From Diplolepis rosae (Eukaryota > Arthropoda > Insecta > Hymenoptera > Diplolepididae): DNA of 64,000 nt. Of this stretch, positions 32,232 to 42,270 are shown in pieces. The translations under genes and the position numbers were made by a program. The first letter of the stretch is position 1, and the number at the start of each line of letters is the position of its first letter. The stretch spans positions 806,001-870,000 of the forward strand of contig JAPYXD010000403.1 in assembly GCA_030998225.1 (NCBI GenBank). Reading direction: 5' to 3'. Under the pieces are notes generated by a model, which had not been told where the DNA came from, did not search any database, and saw only the letters and a program-made list of their open reading frames with translations.

Positions 32232-33795
32232 TTATCCATTTTCTGCAACTTGTTTGTGCGTTCGTAAATTAAAAGGCGTTGATTGCAGTTGTCCACATAT
32301 AGCACAATGTGCGCGCAACTTAGCGTTCTGTCCTAATTTTTGGTCTCGTGTTGTTGAGGGAAGGTAACTTGGCGCCTGCATATTTCCCTGGAGCGGGCCT
32401 GTGCCAGAAAACGCTGCAGACCGAGATTCAGAGCTAGGATAATGTTCTTTTGACATCCCACATCCAGAACCACAAAGATTTATTCTGGACGGATCTAGCA
32501 GGTGCAGAAGTATGAAACCGGAATTTCCCTATTAATGGAGCTTGCCATCAGTTTAGGGACCGTTCGACCGCTTCTGCAACGCCATCTTCTCCCTCTAGCA
32601 TCTGAGAAAAATTTTCAGAAGACAACAACCCAAGTTCGATATACCAGTGTATTTACTACAAGCATCAGCATGTCAGGTTTTCTGCCTACGAACTACGATT
32701 TGCGGACAGCACTGGTTTTTTGTTATCAGTTGAAGAAAACTGCTGCAGAATCGCATCGAATGCTTGTCGAAGCTTACTGTGAACATGCTCTTGGTAAAAC
32801 ACAGTGTTTCGAGTGATTTAAAAATTCAAAAGTGGTAATTTTGATGTGACAAACGAAGATCGTGGAAAATCACCGAAAAACTGCGTTTATTGGAATCAGA
32901 AGGGTGTTATCTATTATCAACTGCTGAAACCAGGTGAAACTGTCAACACGAATCGCTACCAGCAGCAAATGATCGATTTAAATCAAGCATTATAAAACAA
33001 ACGACCGGATTATCGAAGAAGGCAACTCAAAGTCATTTTTCTCCACCATAATGCCCCATCACACACAGCGAAACGAGTCAAGGAAACGATCAAGACGTTC
33101 AGTTGGGAAATACTGGCGCATGCCGCTTATTCTCCAGACTTTGCTCCGTCGGATTACCATCTGTTCGCATCAATGGACCACGCTCTCGCTGAACAACGCT
33201 TCACTTCGTACGAAAATGTACGAGAATGGCTGGATAACTGGTTTGATTTAAAAGACGAACATTTTTATTGGCGTGGCATTCATCACCTTCCGGAGAGGTG
33301 GGAGAAGTGTATAAATAGCAATGGAGATTACGTTGAATACAATATTTTTGATCATTTTCATGCAACAGACGTGTAAATTTTGCAAAAAAATTCCGGTTCC
33401 ATACTTCTAGACCTGGTATGTCCGAGGGACCTGCTGACTCTGAATTATGACTACGATTTTCCTCACTCCTTTCATTGCATGGAATGAACAGGTCAGGAAC
33501 ATACATGGGATCTTCGCTGTTATCCCTAGCGTCAAGACCGTGTATAACGCGCAAATGGCAAATAGCCGCTAGCCTTGTTAGTTCCACTTTGTCACATAGG
33601 GAACACGGAAACTTCGCCAATCCTTTCACAACCCTCGACGAATTTACCATTTTCGAAATGACCTGTTTGTTAAGAGCCGCGATGATTTCCGCGATGATGG
33701 TCTCTTCTAGAGGAATTGAAGGCTTGGTTATAGCCTTAAGTACGTTAGTATCACCTGCACCACGTGCTGCAGCCCATGGTTTCCAACACCGTCAC
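32232..33795 (-). pseudogene. C2H2 zinc-finger ORF split by a mariner insertion
   Basis: On the minus strand an open frame starts after a stop at about 33800. It runs KAITKPSIPLEETIIAEI, then the finger FPCSLCDKVELTRLAAICHL with RVIHG, then SESAGPSDIPG, where the mariner at 32506-33408 interrupts. Beyond it the frame resumes DPSRINLCGSGCGMSKEH and ends with a second cysteine pair, HCAICGQLQSTPFNLRTHK, and a stop at 32232-32234. Short finger-rich N-termini of this kind are found in R2-like non-LTR retrotransposons, and also in plain nuclear proteins. I see no RT nearby, so the parent is unknown. Start and total length are not fixed. Confidence 0.55.
32506..33408 (+). mobile_element. Mariner-like element with internal deletion
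   Basis: The ends AGAAGTATGAAACCGGAATT and, inverted, AAATTCCGGTTCCATACTTCT match with one difference. TA follows the right end (33408-33409), but the left TA is mutated to GC. The transposase begins MSGFLPTNYDLRTALVFC and KKTAAESHRMLVEAYCEHA, has stops after LGKTQCFE, and resumes past a deletion as LHHNAPSHTAKRVKE (second catalytic region, H-H instead of H-D) and SPDFAPSDYHLFASM (third aspartate). The first-aspartate segment is missing. It sits inside the C2H2 ORF. Confidence 0.85.
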
Positions 33796-33889
33796 ACCGT
33801 TATAATTATAATAAAAATAAAAATGGGCATGACGAGATGGAACAATTGGAAATTATATTATATATTGTATATTAATCTTGTCTATTTGT

Positions 33890-34771
33890 AACTGCTGTGT
33901 TGTGCAGTACAAACTCAACGTAGTTTGAAAGCACCCCTCTACGTTTTAAGCCAATGGGGCAAGCTGACCGATAGACGCTTCAGCTCATTGGTTGCCTGGC
34001 GCCTTCGTCCTCACAAGGCGAGTCGCCCACGCAAACCTGAGCTTCACGCGCGTGCGCTAGCCTTTCCAGCTTTATTCTGTCGTTGCGATCCGAGTGGCAA
34101 ACAGCCAAAAAGGAAAAACTATCAAGTCTTATTTTTTTCAATGGACGCTAACGCGAACTTCGATTTGGAGGACGTAAGGCGCGAGATCGCGTACAGATCT
34201 TCGGTAAGTCTTTGAAGCTTTATTCCGGGCCATAATAGATTTTATTTTTTTTCTCCTTAAACCGCGTGGCTCTCAGGCTCTCTCAGAGCTCTGCCTTTTT
34301 TGTACCACGCGCCATGTTGGCCAATGATATTTTAATAATTCTTTTCGTTAGTTTCTAGAATTTATATCGAGCTACGGCCTTGTCCAATAAATGAATAAAC
34401 TGTCGCTTTTTTAAATTGTGTGCTGCTTGATTTAATTTTTTTTAGTTCGCATAAGAGCTTCTATGTTTAGGTTAAGATTCCTTTCCTAACCTAAAACCTT
34501 GCCTGATCCGGACTCCCGAATCCATAATCACCCTAGCCGGAAACCCTGCTTGGCTTCGCTTCTTTTTGTTCTCTCGCATGCCAAGTTTTTTTTTTCTTAT
34601 ATTTTCAGGGTCATCATTTTATAAATAGGGCGTCGCAAGACGCCAGGCGCTCACTATTTTAGCCGCCTAAATAACGACGGTGACAACGAGGGTAATCCCA
34701 AATCCTCGGGTCCGCATCGTTCAGGATTTTATTTTTTTGACGTTTCAGCGTAGGTCACCCGTTATAAAAGA
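33890..34771 (+). other. GC-richer LTR-like or promoter-like block with a short 5' exon
   Basis: The block starts near TGTTGTGCAGTACAAACTC and has a locally GC- and CpG-rich stretch at 33960-34110. An open frame from 33925 reaches MDANANFDLEDVRREIAYRS at about 34141-34200 and ends at the donor TCG|GTAAGT (34204). AATAAATGAATAAA follows at 34388. The layout fits either the LTR/leader of a retrotransposon or the promoter and first exon of a cellular gene. The product is not recognised. No acceptor partner was identified. Confidence 0.3.
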
Positions 34772-34875
34772 CCTTAAAATATAATATCATTCAGCATAGG
34801 AATATAGTATAAATATATTTGTTAAGCAAATGTATTAGATCAAAAAGTAGCAACAATAAAATAGTATTCAACTTA

Positions 34876-36324
34876 AGGTAAAAGCACCAATAGCCGGACG
34901 GTACCCAATAGCCGGACAGAGATATGAATTTTTCTCACAATTGGAGATTTATGAATCACTTATCGCTATTTTGGTGTACCGTATACAAACCTCGAAACGT
35001 ACACTTTAAAAAAGTGAAAAATTTGTTGAATTAGAAATTTAAACTTCGCCAAGAAAAAAAAGGCTCTACTGGAGTACAAGGCTGGTCGAAATGTAGCGAA
35101 ATCTGCTCTGTAAACTAACTGACACGTTGTCTTTGTTAAGCAAATAACATTTACATTTACCCTCATTTTTCATTTTAATACGTGTTACACTGAAGTCAAA
35201 TGCTTTATCTACATCATTATATTTTTCAAAATTAAAAAAAATTGTACTTTAATTAAATATTCTAAATCCGGTTATTAGGTCAATGAATATTCGTTTTGCC
35301 TAATAACCGAACGCGTGTCCGGAGTTACATTGCACTTATTTTGTTTTCGCTCTAGTCACCGGACGAAAAGGTTATTAAGAAAACGAATGCGAATTTTAAA
35401 CAGTGCTGTTGATATTTTCGAGAAATATGGTAAGTATTTGATTGTTTTCAATTCATAGAAGATATCTATCTGATAAAATATTAGGTAAATTACTTTAAAC
35501 ATATTTTAATTAGTCAAATATGAAATCCAACCTCAAATGACATTTGACGTTTATTTTCTTGTTGATTTTACATTGAGAACAATGAAAATATGGATTTCAA
35601 AGTGAAATTTCCCCACTTTTTGATCTTTTTGAATAATAATTTTCAATAATAATGATAAAGTATGATTGATAATGAATAATTTTTTAAAGAAGTAATGTTT
35701 GAATTAGGGATTTTCTGAAAATCTGATATTTTGAGAAAGTATTTTCATTTTAACATATGTATTTTCTGGGTTTTATTTATTTGGTGTCTTTATTATAGAT
35801 CATGGAAAAAGTATGAGAAAAAAAGATTAAAAATCTTTATACCAAAGCGCATATTATTAATGCGATTGAGGATACAAGGCAAAAATGATTGACAATTAGT
35901 GCTGCAAGCTCTAAATATAATATATTCTATTTGTAAAATCTTTTCAATACTTTTTTTTTATAAGCGCAGACCTAAAAAATGTTTCCGTAAATATTTCCCA
36001 GTGTTTATTATGCTTAAAAAATATCAAATCCATATCAATAAAATTATAATATTCTCTTATCCGAGTATTGGTGCAGCGCTGTCCGGCTATTGGATCAATT
36101 CACTTTACCCGTACAGCAATTGGCTCCAGAGCATTATTTAATGAAATGAATTATTAAAATGGATTATTCCGATTTAACACAACTCTGGACTTTTTGTTAT
36201 AGTAGGGAGGACACATACATCAAAATAATCGCGGCAATTCTTGATTACGCATCACATTTAGAACGATTAATACAAAACATTGAATGACATTTCCTTAGAC
36301 GTCCGGCTATTGGTGCTTCTACCT
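34876..36324. mobile_element. 1449-bp TA-flanked DNA transposon, non-autonomous
   Basis: The termini AGGTAAAAGCACCAATAGCC and AGGTAGAAGCACCAATAGCC (inverted) match over 24 bases with one difference, and TA lies on both sides (34874-34875, 36325-36326). The uninterrupted sister sequence at 38481-38510 reads AACATGTAAGTTGAATAC, exactly the expected empty site. The phrase CCAATAGCCGGAC or its complement recurs inside (about 34908, 36087). No transposase motif was found. TA duplication suggests Tc1/mariner/pogo-type mobilisation. Confidence 0.9.
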
Positions 36325-36552
36325 TACATGTTTTCTTTTTTAAAATTTTGTAAAGTATGAATTTAATATTAAAAGTAGTTAACATCATGGAAGATCCATG
36401 ATGACTGGTTGAAAATGTAAATAGGATGCTAGGTTAAGATCGATTAAGATATTGTTAGGCGGGACAATTTTTTGAATTCAAAAAATATTATTTTTAAAAA
36501 AATTTTTAAAAAGATTAATTAGTGAATTTAATAATATTAGAATAAATGTCAT

Positions 36553-38047
36553 TTAAATTTGTATATCTGTTCTAAAGTTAATTGAATTATTTTTTTTTAT
36601 ATGGATCATTTCTAGACAGAGTCGTTTTTTAAAATTTTGTTCGTGTTCTAAAATTTTAACTTCTTTAAAATCAAAGGTGTGTTTGAAAGTATGTGCATGC
36701 TGCTCTAGAGCAGTACTATTAGCATTATAATTTTTAATCGATCTTGCATGTTCTAACATCCTGGTATGTAAAAATCTACATGTTTGTCCAATGTAAATAC
36801 TATTGCATTGTATGCATTTAATTTCATAAACAACATTGTATTTTAATTTTTTTGGTGTTGGTGTTTTAACCAACGTTAATATTTTTTGCTGAATAGTATT
36901 ATCATAGATGAAAATGATTTTTAGATTTTTAAAAATTCTATAAAATTGTTCTTGAAAGTTATGTATATATGGTAAAGTTATAATTTTGTTAAAGTCTTTA
37001 GTTTCAGATGTATCATTTATGTTGTTTTTATCAGATTTATTATTAATAAGAAATTTATATCTCGTGGTAATTTTATCATTTAACAAATCAAGTGGATATC
37101 CATTTTTGATAAGAGTATCTTTAACTAAATTTAAGTTTTCTGAATGGAATTTATCATGTGATAAAAGTATAGCTCTATCGGTTAGTGAATAGATAATACC
37201 TATTTTGTTTGATAGGCTATGATTTGAGTAAAAATTCAAATAACGTCCAGACCAAACATCTTTTCTATACCAATTTGTGATAATTTTATTATTTTCCACT
37301 TTAATATTGAGATCTAAGGAATTTATACTATCATTGACTGATTTTTCTAATGTGAAAATTAATTTTGGATGAATTTTATTAAATTTGCAGAGAAAATCAT
37401 TTATTTTATTTTTAGGTAGACAGATTAATGTATCTTCTATATAACGATAATAAAATTATATATAATAAGTTAACTCATTAATAATTTTAGTTTCTGATTC
37501 TTCCATTACTCTATTAGCTAGAGTTGCAGATAATGGTGATCCCATTGGTAGGCCATTAATTTGTTTATAAATATTTTTATCATAGTTGCAGTAAGCTGAA
37601 TCAAGGCATAAGAGTAAAGCTTTATTAAAATCTGTATAATTTAGAAAAGTGTGTTGTTTACTCAATTTCCATCTTTTTTTGATAGAAATAGTAATCAAAT
37701 CCCAAGTAATGTTGGTGTACATAGATACAATGTCCAAAGAAATGATTATATAGAACTCATTTTGTCCTATTGTTTTTTGTAATGATTTTAAAATGCTTTT
37801 TGAAAGATTATATGTAGGTGAGCCAATAAATGAAGTGATGGGTCTTAGTGGACAATTAGGTTCATGTAATTTAGGAAAACCGTAAAATTTTGGTGCATTA
37901 TTTGTGTTTGAGTGTAGAAATTTAAAAAGATTATCATTAATAATCTTTTTACTTTTCCATGTTAATAAAAGTGACTTTAATTGTAAATTAATATCATTTG
38001 TTGGATCTTTTTCAAGTAGATTTTTACATATCAGGTTGTTAGAACAT
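36553..38047 (-). pseudogene. PLE copy 3 reverse transcriptase and GIY-YIG endonuclease
   Basis: Read from 38047 down, the frame has KNLLEKDPTNDINLQLK, APKFYGFPKLHEPN, LRPITSFIGSPTYN, motif A as SLDIVSMYTNI (catalytic D), and GLPMGSPLSATLANRVM. A TAA stop occurs at 37458-37456, then YRYIEDT, where the catalytic YVDD has become YIED. The rest is open (37299-36553): WYRKDVWSGRYLNF, LTDRAILLSHDKFH, CIQCNSIYIGQTCRF with LHTRMLEHARS (GIY-YIG), and RLCLEMIHIKKNNSINF. One stop and one catalytic substitution make it inactive, though much of the frame survives. It is the best preserved PLE in the window. Confidence 0.9.
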
Positions 38048-38606
38048 GCAAGATCGATTAAAAATTATATTCCTAATAGTACTGCTCTAGCGCAGCCTGC
38101 ACATACTTTCAAACACACCTTTGATTTTAAAGAAGTTAAAATCTTAGAATACGAACAAAATTTAAAAAAACGACTCTCTAGAAATGATCCATATAAAAAA
38201 AAAAATAATTCAATTAACTTTAGAACAGATATTGAAAATTTAAATGACATTTATTCTAATATTATTAAATTAACTAATTAATCTTTTTATATATTCATTG
38301 ATTTTTTTTAAAAAAAATTTTAAAATAATATTTTTTGAATTCAAAAACTTTTCCCGCCTAACAATATCATAATCGATCTTAACCTAGCATCCTATTTACA
38401 TTTTCAACTAGTCATCATGGATCCTCCATGATGTTCACTACTTTTAATTTTAAATTCATACGTTACAAAATTTTTTTAAAAAGTAAACATGTAAGTTGAA
38501 TACTATTTTATTGTTGCTACTTTTTGATCTAATACATCTGCTTAACAAATATATTTATACTATATTCCTATGCTGAATGATATTATATTTTAAGGTCTTT
38601 TTACAG
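38018..38606 (+). pseudogene. Inverted 3' piece of PLE copy 3
   Basis: The plus-strand sequence begins at RFLHIRLLEHARSIKNY, runs through AHTFKHTFDFKEVKIL and FRTDI to a stop near 38281, and ends with the same 3' non-coding tail as the minus copy (ATCATGGATC, GATCTAATACATCTGCTTAA). It lacks RT and the first half of the GIY-YIG domain. It retains the intact TA target that is filled in the other copy. The junction with the minus copy lies within about 38018-38047, where both readings are possible. Confidence 0.85.
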
Positions 38607-39006
38607 AATGTAAAACATAACCTACAAATTGAAAATAAGTTTTTAACAATTCGAATACCAATAAATGAAATAATATTATCATTAATTGATGAAATGAATC
38701 ATAGGAAATATATCTCAAGGTATTTTTAACATGTGGATTTCCCTATAAAAAAATTTTTTAATAACAATATGCCATGTCTACTACTGAAAACGAATGTTCT
38801 ACTACATCTGGAATAACAACCTCTACACATCTTTGTATATATCTATATTTTTAAAACACAATGTAAACTGATACAACGGTTTTCTCAAAGGTAACAATGA
38901 TATGATTATTTCTACTATAGGTTAAGACTCTCATTTGTCTGTTTATCTTTTTATGTAACTCTATGATGATTTTAAAAATTTTTTAGTCTTGATAAGGACT
39001 GAGTAA
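38607..39006. other. No gene seen
   Basis: AT-rich sequence after the PLE end, with no motif or repeat recognised. Confidence 0.45.
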
Positions 39007-39330
39007 TTAGTCGACATGTTGACTCTGAACAGGAATGAAATATATTTCAATTTTAAATGATTTTAAAATAAAATTTTTCTTTACTGCATAACATCTATCT
39101 AATAAAATACCAGAAAGGCCATTATCCTCAACAATATTAATAAGACGAGATGTCTCCTTAAGTAATGGTGTCTTAAAAACGTTCGCGGACATTTGCGGCA
39201 CGATAAATTTGACTCATCCGTTGGAAGGTTAAGCCTTTTGTCCACGTTTTTTGTCATTACAGCCATCAGGGTGTCATTGGCAGATGCATCAGGAGGATTT
39301 TCTACAAGCACTACACACATAAAAGGGTTA
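39007..39330 (-). pseudogene. Possible zinc-finger exon, degraded
   Basis: A minus-strand frame reads ENPPDASANDTLMAV, then LSCRKCPRTFLRHHYLRRH. This has C-x2-C-x12-H of a C2H2 finger, but the last histidine is missing and the frame then runs into hydrophobic noise. A GTGTGTAG acceptor-like site precedes it. It could belong to the transposase-exonuclease gene neighbourhood or be chance. Confidence 0.25.
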
Positions 39331-39579
39331 ATTTAATATAGGGTCTCGGGGGGTTAACCATTGATGAATTAATATGTACACCTGCTTCTGAATTCTTTCC
39401 AATTCTTTAGAATTATCCAAATTCTCTTTTGAAGTCTTAAGAATTCTCTTGAATTCTTTTGAACTTTTGATTTGTGGTGTACATCAAAATTTATAGTGGT
39501 TAACCCTTTGCAGGGGTTTTTTAAATACAATTTGATGTAATTTTGTTGCAAAAAGAATAATTTCCTGATAATTTTAGTG
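39331..39579. other. Short region with TTAACCC words
   Basis: AAAGGGTTAA at 39323-39332, GGGTTAACC at 39352 and GGTTAACCCTTTGCAGGGG at 39500. TTAACCC is the end of the MITE at 29134, so a decayed piggyBac-type repeat is possible. No pairing of ends could be confirmed. Confidence 0.3.
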
Positions 39580-39594
39580 TGATTTATTATTTAT

Positions 39595-39862
39595 CACCTT
39601 CGCTACTGACTAAATTTTCGATGCTTTTTGAGAAGTTTCGCGTTAACCTCAGCATCTGCTCTAACATTTTCTTCGACCTTTGGATCGTTTGTCATGAGCG
39701 TTCAGCGCTTTTTCGCAGCTGATCCAGTTCTGTCCATAGCTTCCGAATTTGTTTCTCACGCATAATATCCTCATGTTTCTGTTTGGCGGTCATTTTTCCA
39801 AAAGACTTTGCGAACATAAAGTTCAAGTGTGCGTCCTTGTCGATAATAACAATACCGACTAA
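39595..39862 (-). pseudogene. Charged coiled-coil-like terminal exon with a frameshift
   Basis: After the acceptor-like ATTTTCTTAG (minus strand, about 39872-39863), a frame reads NFMFAKSFGKMTAKQKHEDI, IRKLWTELDQLRKSAERS and a stop; in the next frame it continues DPKVEENVRADAEVNAKLLK and ends KHRKFSQ with a TAG. The composition is strongly charged and helical. I do not recognise the family. It may be the last exon of an unknown gene or element. Confidence 0.35.
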
Positions 39863-39872
39863 GAAAATTTTA

Positions 39873-40639
39873 AAATAGTGAATGAGATGTACATCTATTA
39901 TATATTTAGTTGCTTAAGGTTATTTTTCTTAATGAATATTATGGCCCCCCTGTGAAGGTTATAGGGATGTTTTGTGGCATTGTGTGAATATTCTGCTTAC
40001 GCAAAATCATACATTTACATATTGCAATTACTTGTGAAATTTATATAATCAAACTAAAACTGATCAAAATATTTATTTATTACATCAATTCATCATTTTT
40101 CAAGCAATAATCTTTCTGTAAGGATATCTAAAAAAAGGAGCAGCTACGATTTTGTGGTTAACGGTTTTGAATTATTTGAGGATCAAGGAATGAAAGTACG
40201 TACGTACTTTTTAGCGTCAAATTCGGTAAACTTTTTGGTCGTATAAAAACACCGTGTCTGGTAAAGAAACAAATTCTTTGTGAGCAATCATTTCTTAATA
40301 ATTGAGTTCAAAAATGTTTTCCATTACATCAACGGGAATCCTACAATAAATTTTCAATAAATTTTCAATAAATTTTCAATAAATTTTCAGTGAGACGCCC
40401 AGTCAAATCCCAATTTCTGGATTGCATAAAATACTGAAGCAAAGATTTCCTAATCACAGCTTGATATTTTGATTTCTCCACAAAGTAGATTCGAGGAACA
40501 AAGCCTAAATTTATAGAAATTATTAGAGGAGGAAGGGATGGATCCGTGGCTTGTAAACTTGTTGGATGTTCGAATTCCTGTTTCAGTGCATCGGGGTATT
40601 CTTAGTGTAATGAATGGCAAATAATTGAAATCGTTAAGT
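39873..40639. other. No gene seen
   Basis: AT-rich. At 40340-40390 the phrase CAATAAATTTT occurs four times in tandem (11-base period). Around 40480-40620 a plus-strand stretch has better codon look but several stops; it might be the degraded front of the PLE fragment that follows. Confidence 0.4.
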
Positions 40640-40880
40640 ATGTTGAAGCTAATATTCATAACATTTCAGAATCGGAGCAACAAATTTTCAAAAGTAATGT
40701 TTTGCATTCGTCAAAAAGTGTTGTTGACAAAAAATGTTTGCATATCAGTAGAATGGATCGTAAGATAGCTAAAGAATTTAAAATCTCTACAAATTTTCTT
40801 AAAACCAACCCATATTTAATTTGCATTAATGCAGGTAAGGGAAACATTACTATTTGCATAGAAAAGTCTGAATATGTTAG
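40640..40880 (+). pseudogene. PLE N-terminal fragment upstream of the RT core
   Basis: The frame reads IIEIVKYVEANIHNISESEQ, then NFLKTNPYLICINAGKGN and ITICIEKSEYV. This matches the ADKG block found before the RT fingers in Penelope-like elements, with G in place of D. Similarity stops near 40880, where the minus-strand exonuclease pseudogene ends. There is no RT core here. Confidence 0.5.
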
Positions 40881-42270
40881 GAATCAAATATTATCATCTT
40901 ATTTTTCAATTTTTGATAAAACAAAAGTTTTTTTTCAGCTTCATCCCAGCTTACTGCAGATTGTATCAGTTTTTCATCATTTATTTCTAGTTTTTTCAAA
41001 ATGTTCTCGAGGAGATCTACATCACAGATAGCATTATGTGCTTCACGCATTTCAATGTTTAGGAATTTTGCTATCGTTCCCAGAGTATTTTCTCCTTTTC
41101 CTTTTTTCCCTGTAGTATCTGTTATACACAGTGTGTCCCAAAAATAACCGAACTTTTTGGATATAGAATAAGATACACATTATATTATCTTTGAAAGTAA
41201 TTATTTATTCAAAATAGGTTCCATTAGACTCAATACAACGTTTGGAACGATCAACCAGCGCATGCATAGATTTTTTTATGTTATTTATAGGAATGTTCTT
41301 CAGCACCTTGGTTACGGCTGCTTGAATGGCTAGAATATCATCATAAAATGCTCCTTTCATCTTGGTTTTCAGTTTTTGAAATAGAAAATAGTCACATGGT
41401 GATAGATTAGGCGAATACGGAGGGTGGTTGATGAGAGAAATCCGTTTTTTCATCGAAAATTCGTTGACTTTTTTGGTCTTCATTTAACTGATGTGGAACA
41501 AAACGTGCACAGACCTTTCTTTTACCTAAATCTTCAGTTAAAATTCTCCAAATAGTGTTTTTACTCGTATTTAATTCCTCAGCCAACATTCTCGTAGTAA
41601 AATTTGCATCGATACCAATGATTTCACGGACTTTTCCACCAATTCAGCACGATTACTAACTTCTGGACGACCTGGCCTTAGGTCGTCATTTAAATCCTCA
41701 CGACCATTTTTAAATCGTGTAAACCACGTATAAACTTGAGTACGACTCATACAATCATCACCATAAACTTTTTTCATCGATTCGTATGTCTCAGCCAATT
41801 TTTTTTCAAGTTTAACACAAAATTTTATATTTGCTCTTTGTTTCATTTTTGGTTTGCAACATTAGCACAATTTTTCTTTTATGGAAATGGCTGTAACTTT
41901 CACATCTGTCATCCGATTTACATGAATTTAAGTGCGTTTGAAACAGGATGAATGTATCTTTTTAATGCTGCAAATTTTCAATAGATGGCGCTGCATGTTG
42001 TATGATTTAAATACAAAGTTCGGTTATTTTTGGGACATACTGTGTAATTGGCAACGAATCAGCGAATCCATGAATAACTTATTTGAAGTATTTGTCCAAA
42101 AAACTTTTTTTATGGATGCCATTAATCTCGGATAACACTTTTTGCCGGAAGTTTGAAGGTACTTATAAAACAATAACATAGCTTCTGATAAAGTTGACGA
42201 AGAAACAATTTTTTCATGTAACTGAAGATTTCCACCTACAAATTGCAAACCATTAATTTTTCATTATTTT
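40877..42270 (-). pseudogene. DEDDh (DnaQ/ExoIII-type) exonuclease part of the fusion gene, split by mariner
   Basis: The first piece (about 42265-42047) reads INGLQFVGGNLQLHEKIVSS, LSEAMLLFYKYLQTSGKKC and FMDSLIRCQ. It resembles the middle of DnaQ-type domains, where a TGL word precedes such a block, but the HN..FD motif is not preserved. After the mariner, the second piece (41124-40877) reads ENTLGTIAKFLNIEMREAHN and AICDVDLLENILKKL: the conserved H-x4-D of the fifth motif. A stop closes it at 40879-40877. The first catalytic D-x-E block should lie before 42270 and was not seen. The module would remove 3' nucleotides; here it is dead. Confidence 0.6.
41127..42044 (-). mobile_element. Mariner-like element, 918 bp, TA-flanked, internally deleted
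   Basis: Both ends are present: CACAGTGTGTCCCAAAAATA (41127) and the inverse ending TTTTTGGGACATACTGTG (42044). TA flanks each side (41125-41126, 42045-42046). The minus-strand transposase starts MKQRANIKFCVKLEKKLAET, with TWFTRFKNGREDLNDD, an HTH (LAEELNTSKNTIWRIL), FVPHQLNEDQK, then skips to HPPYSPNLSPCDYFLFQKLK with the third catalytic aspartate and ends SKRCIESNGTYFE. The segment with the first two aspartates is deleted. The fragment at 9241-9700 is the same family. Confidence 0.95.

Larger units (their letters stand above)
34772..38047 (-). mobile_element. Penelope-like element (copy 3), minus strand, with a nested DNA element
   Basis: The minus-strand PLE runs from about 38047 (5' truncated) to its 3' limit at 34772. 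Its 3' non-coding part is split by the DNA transposon at 34876-36324. The 3' limit is defined by loss of similarity with the inverted sister copy (38018-38606), which ends at the same point, TTAAGGTCTTTTT. The two copies are head-to-head, a configuration reported for PLE insertions. Confidence 0.85.

Noticed and set aside
40340..40390. CAATAAATTTT tandem as a terminator or polyadenylation cluster
   Set aside because: An 11-base simple repeat is the simpler explanation, with no gene ending there.
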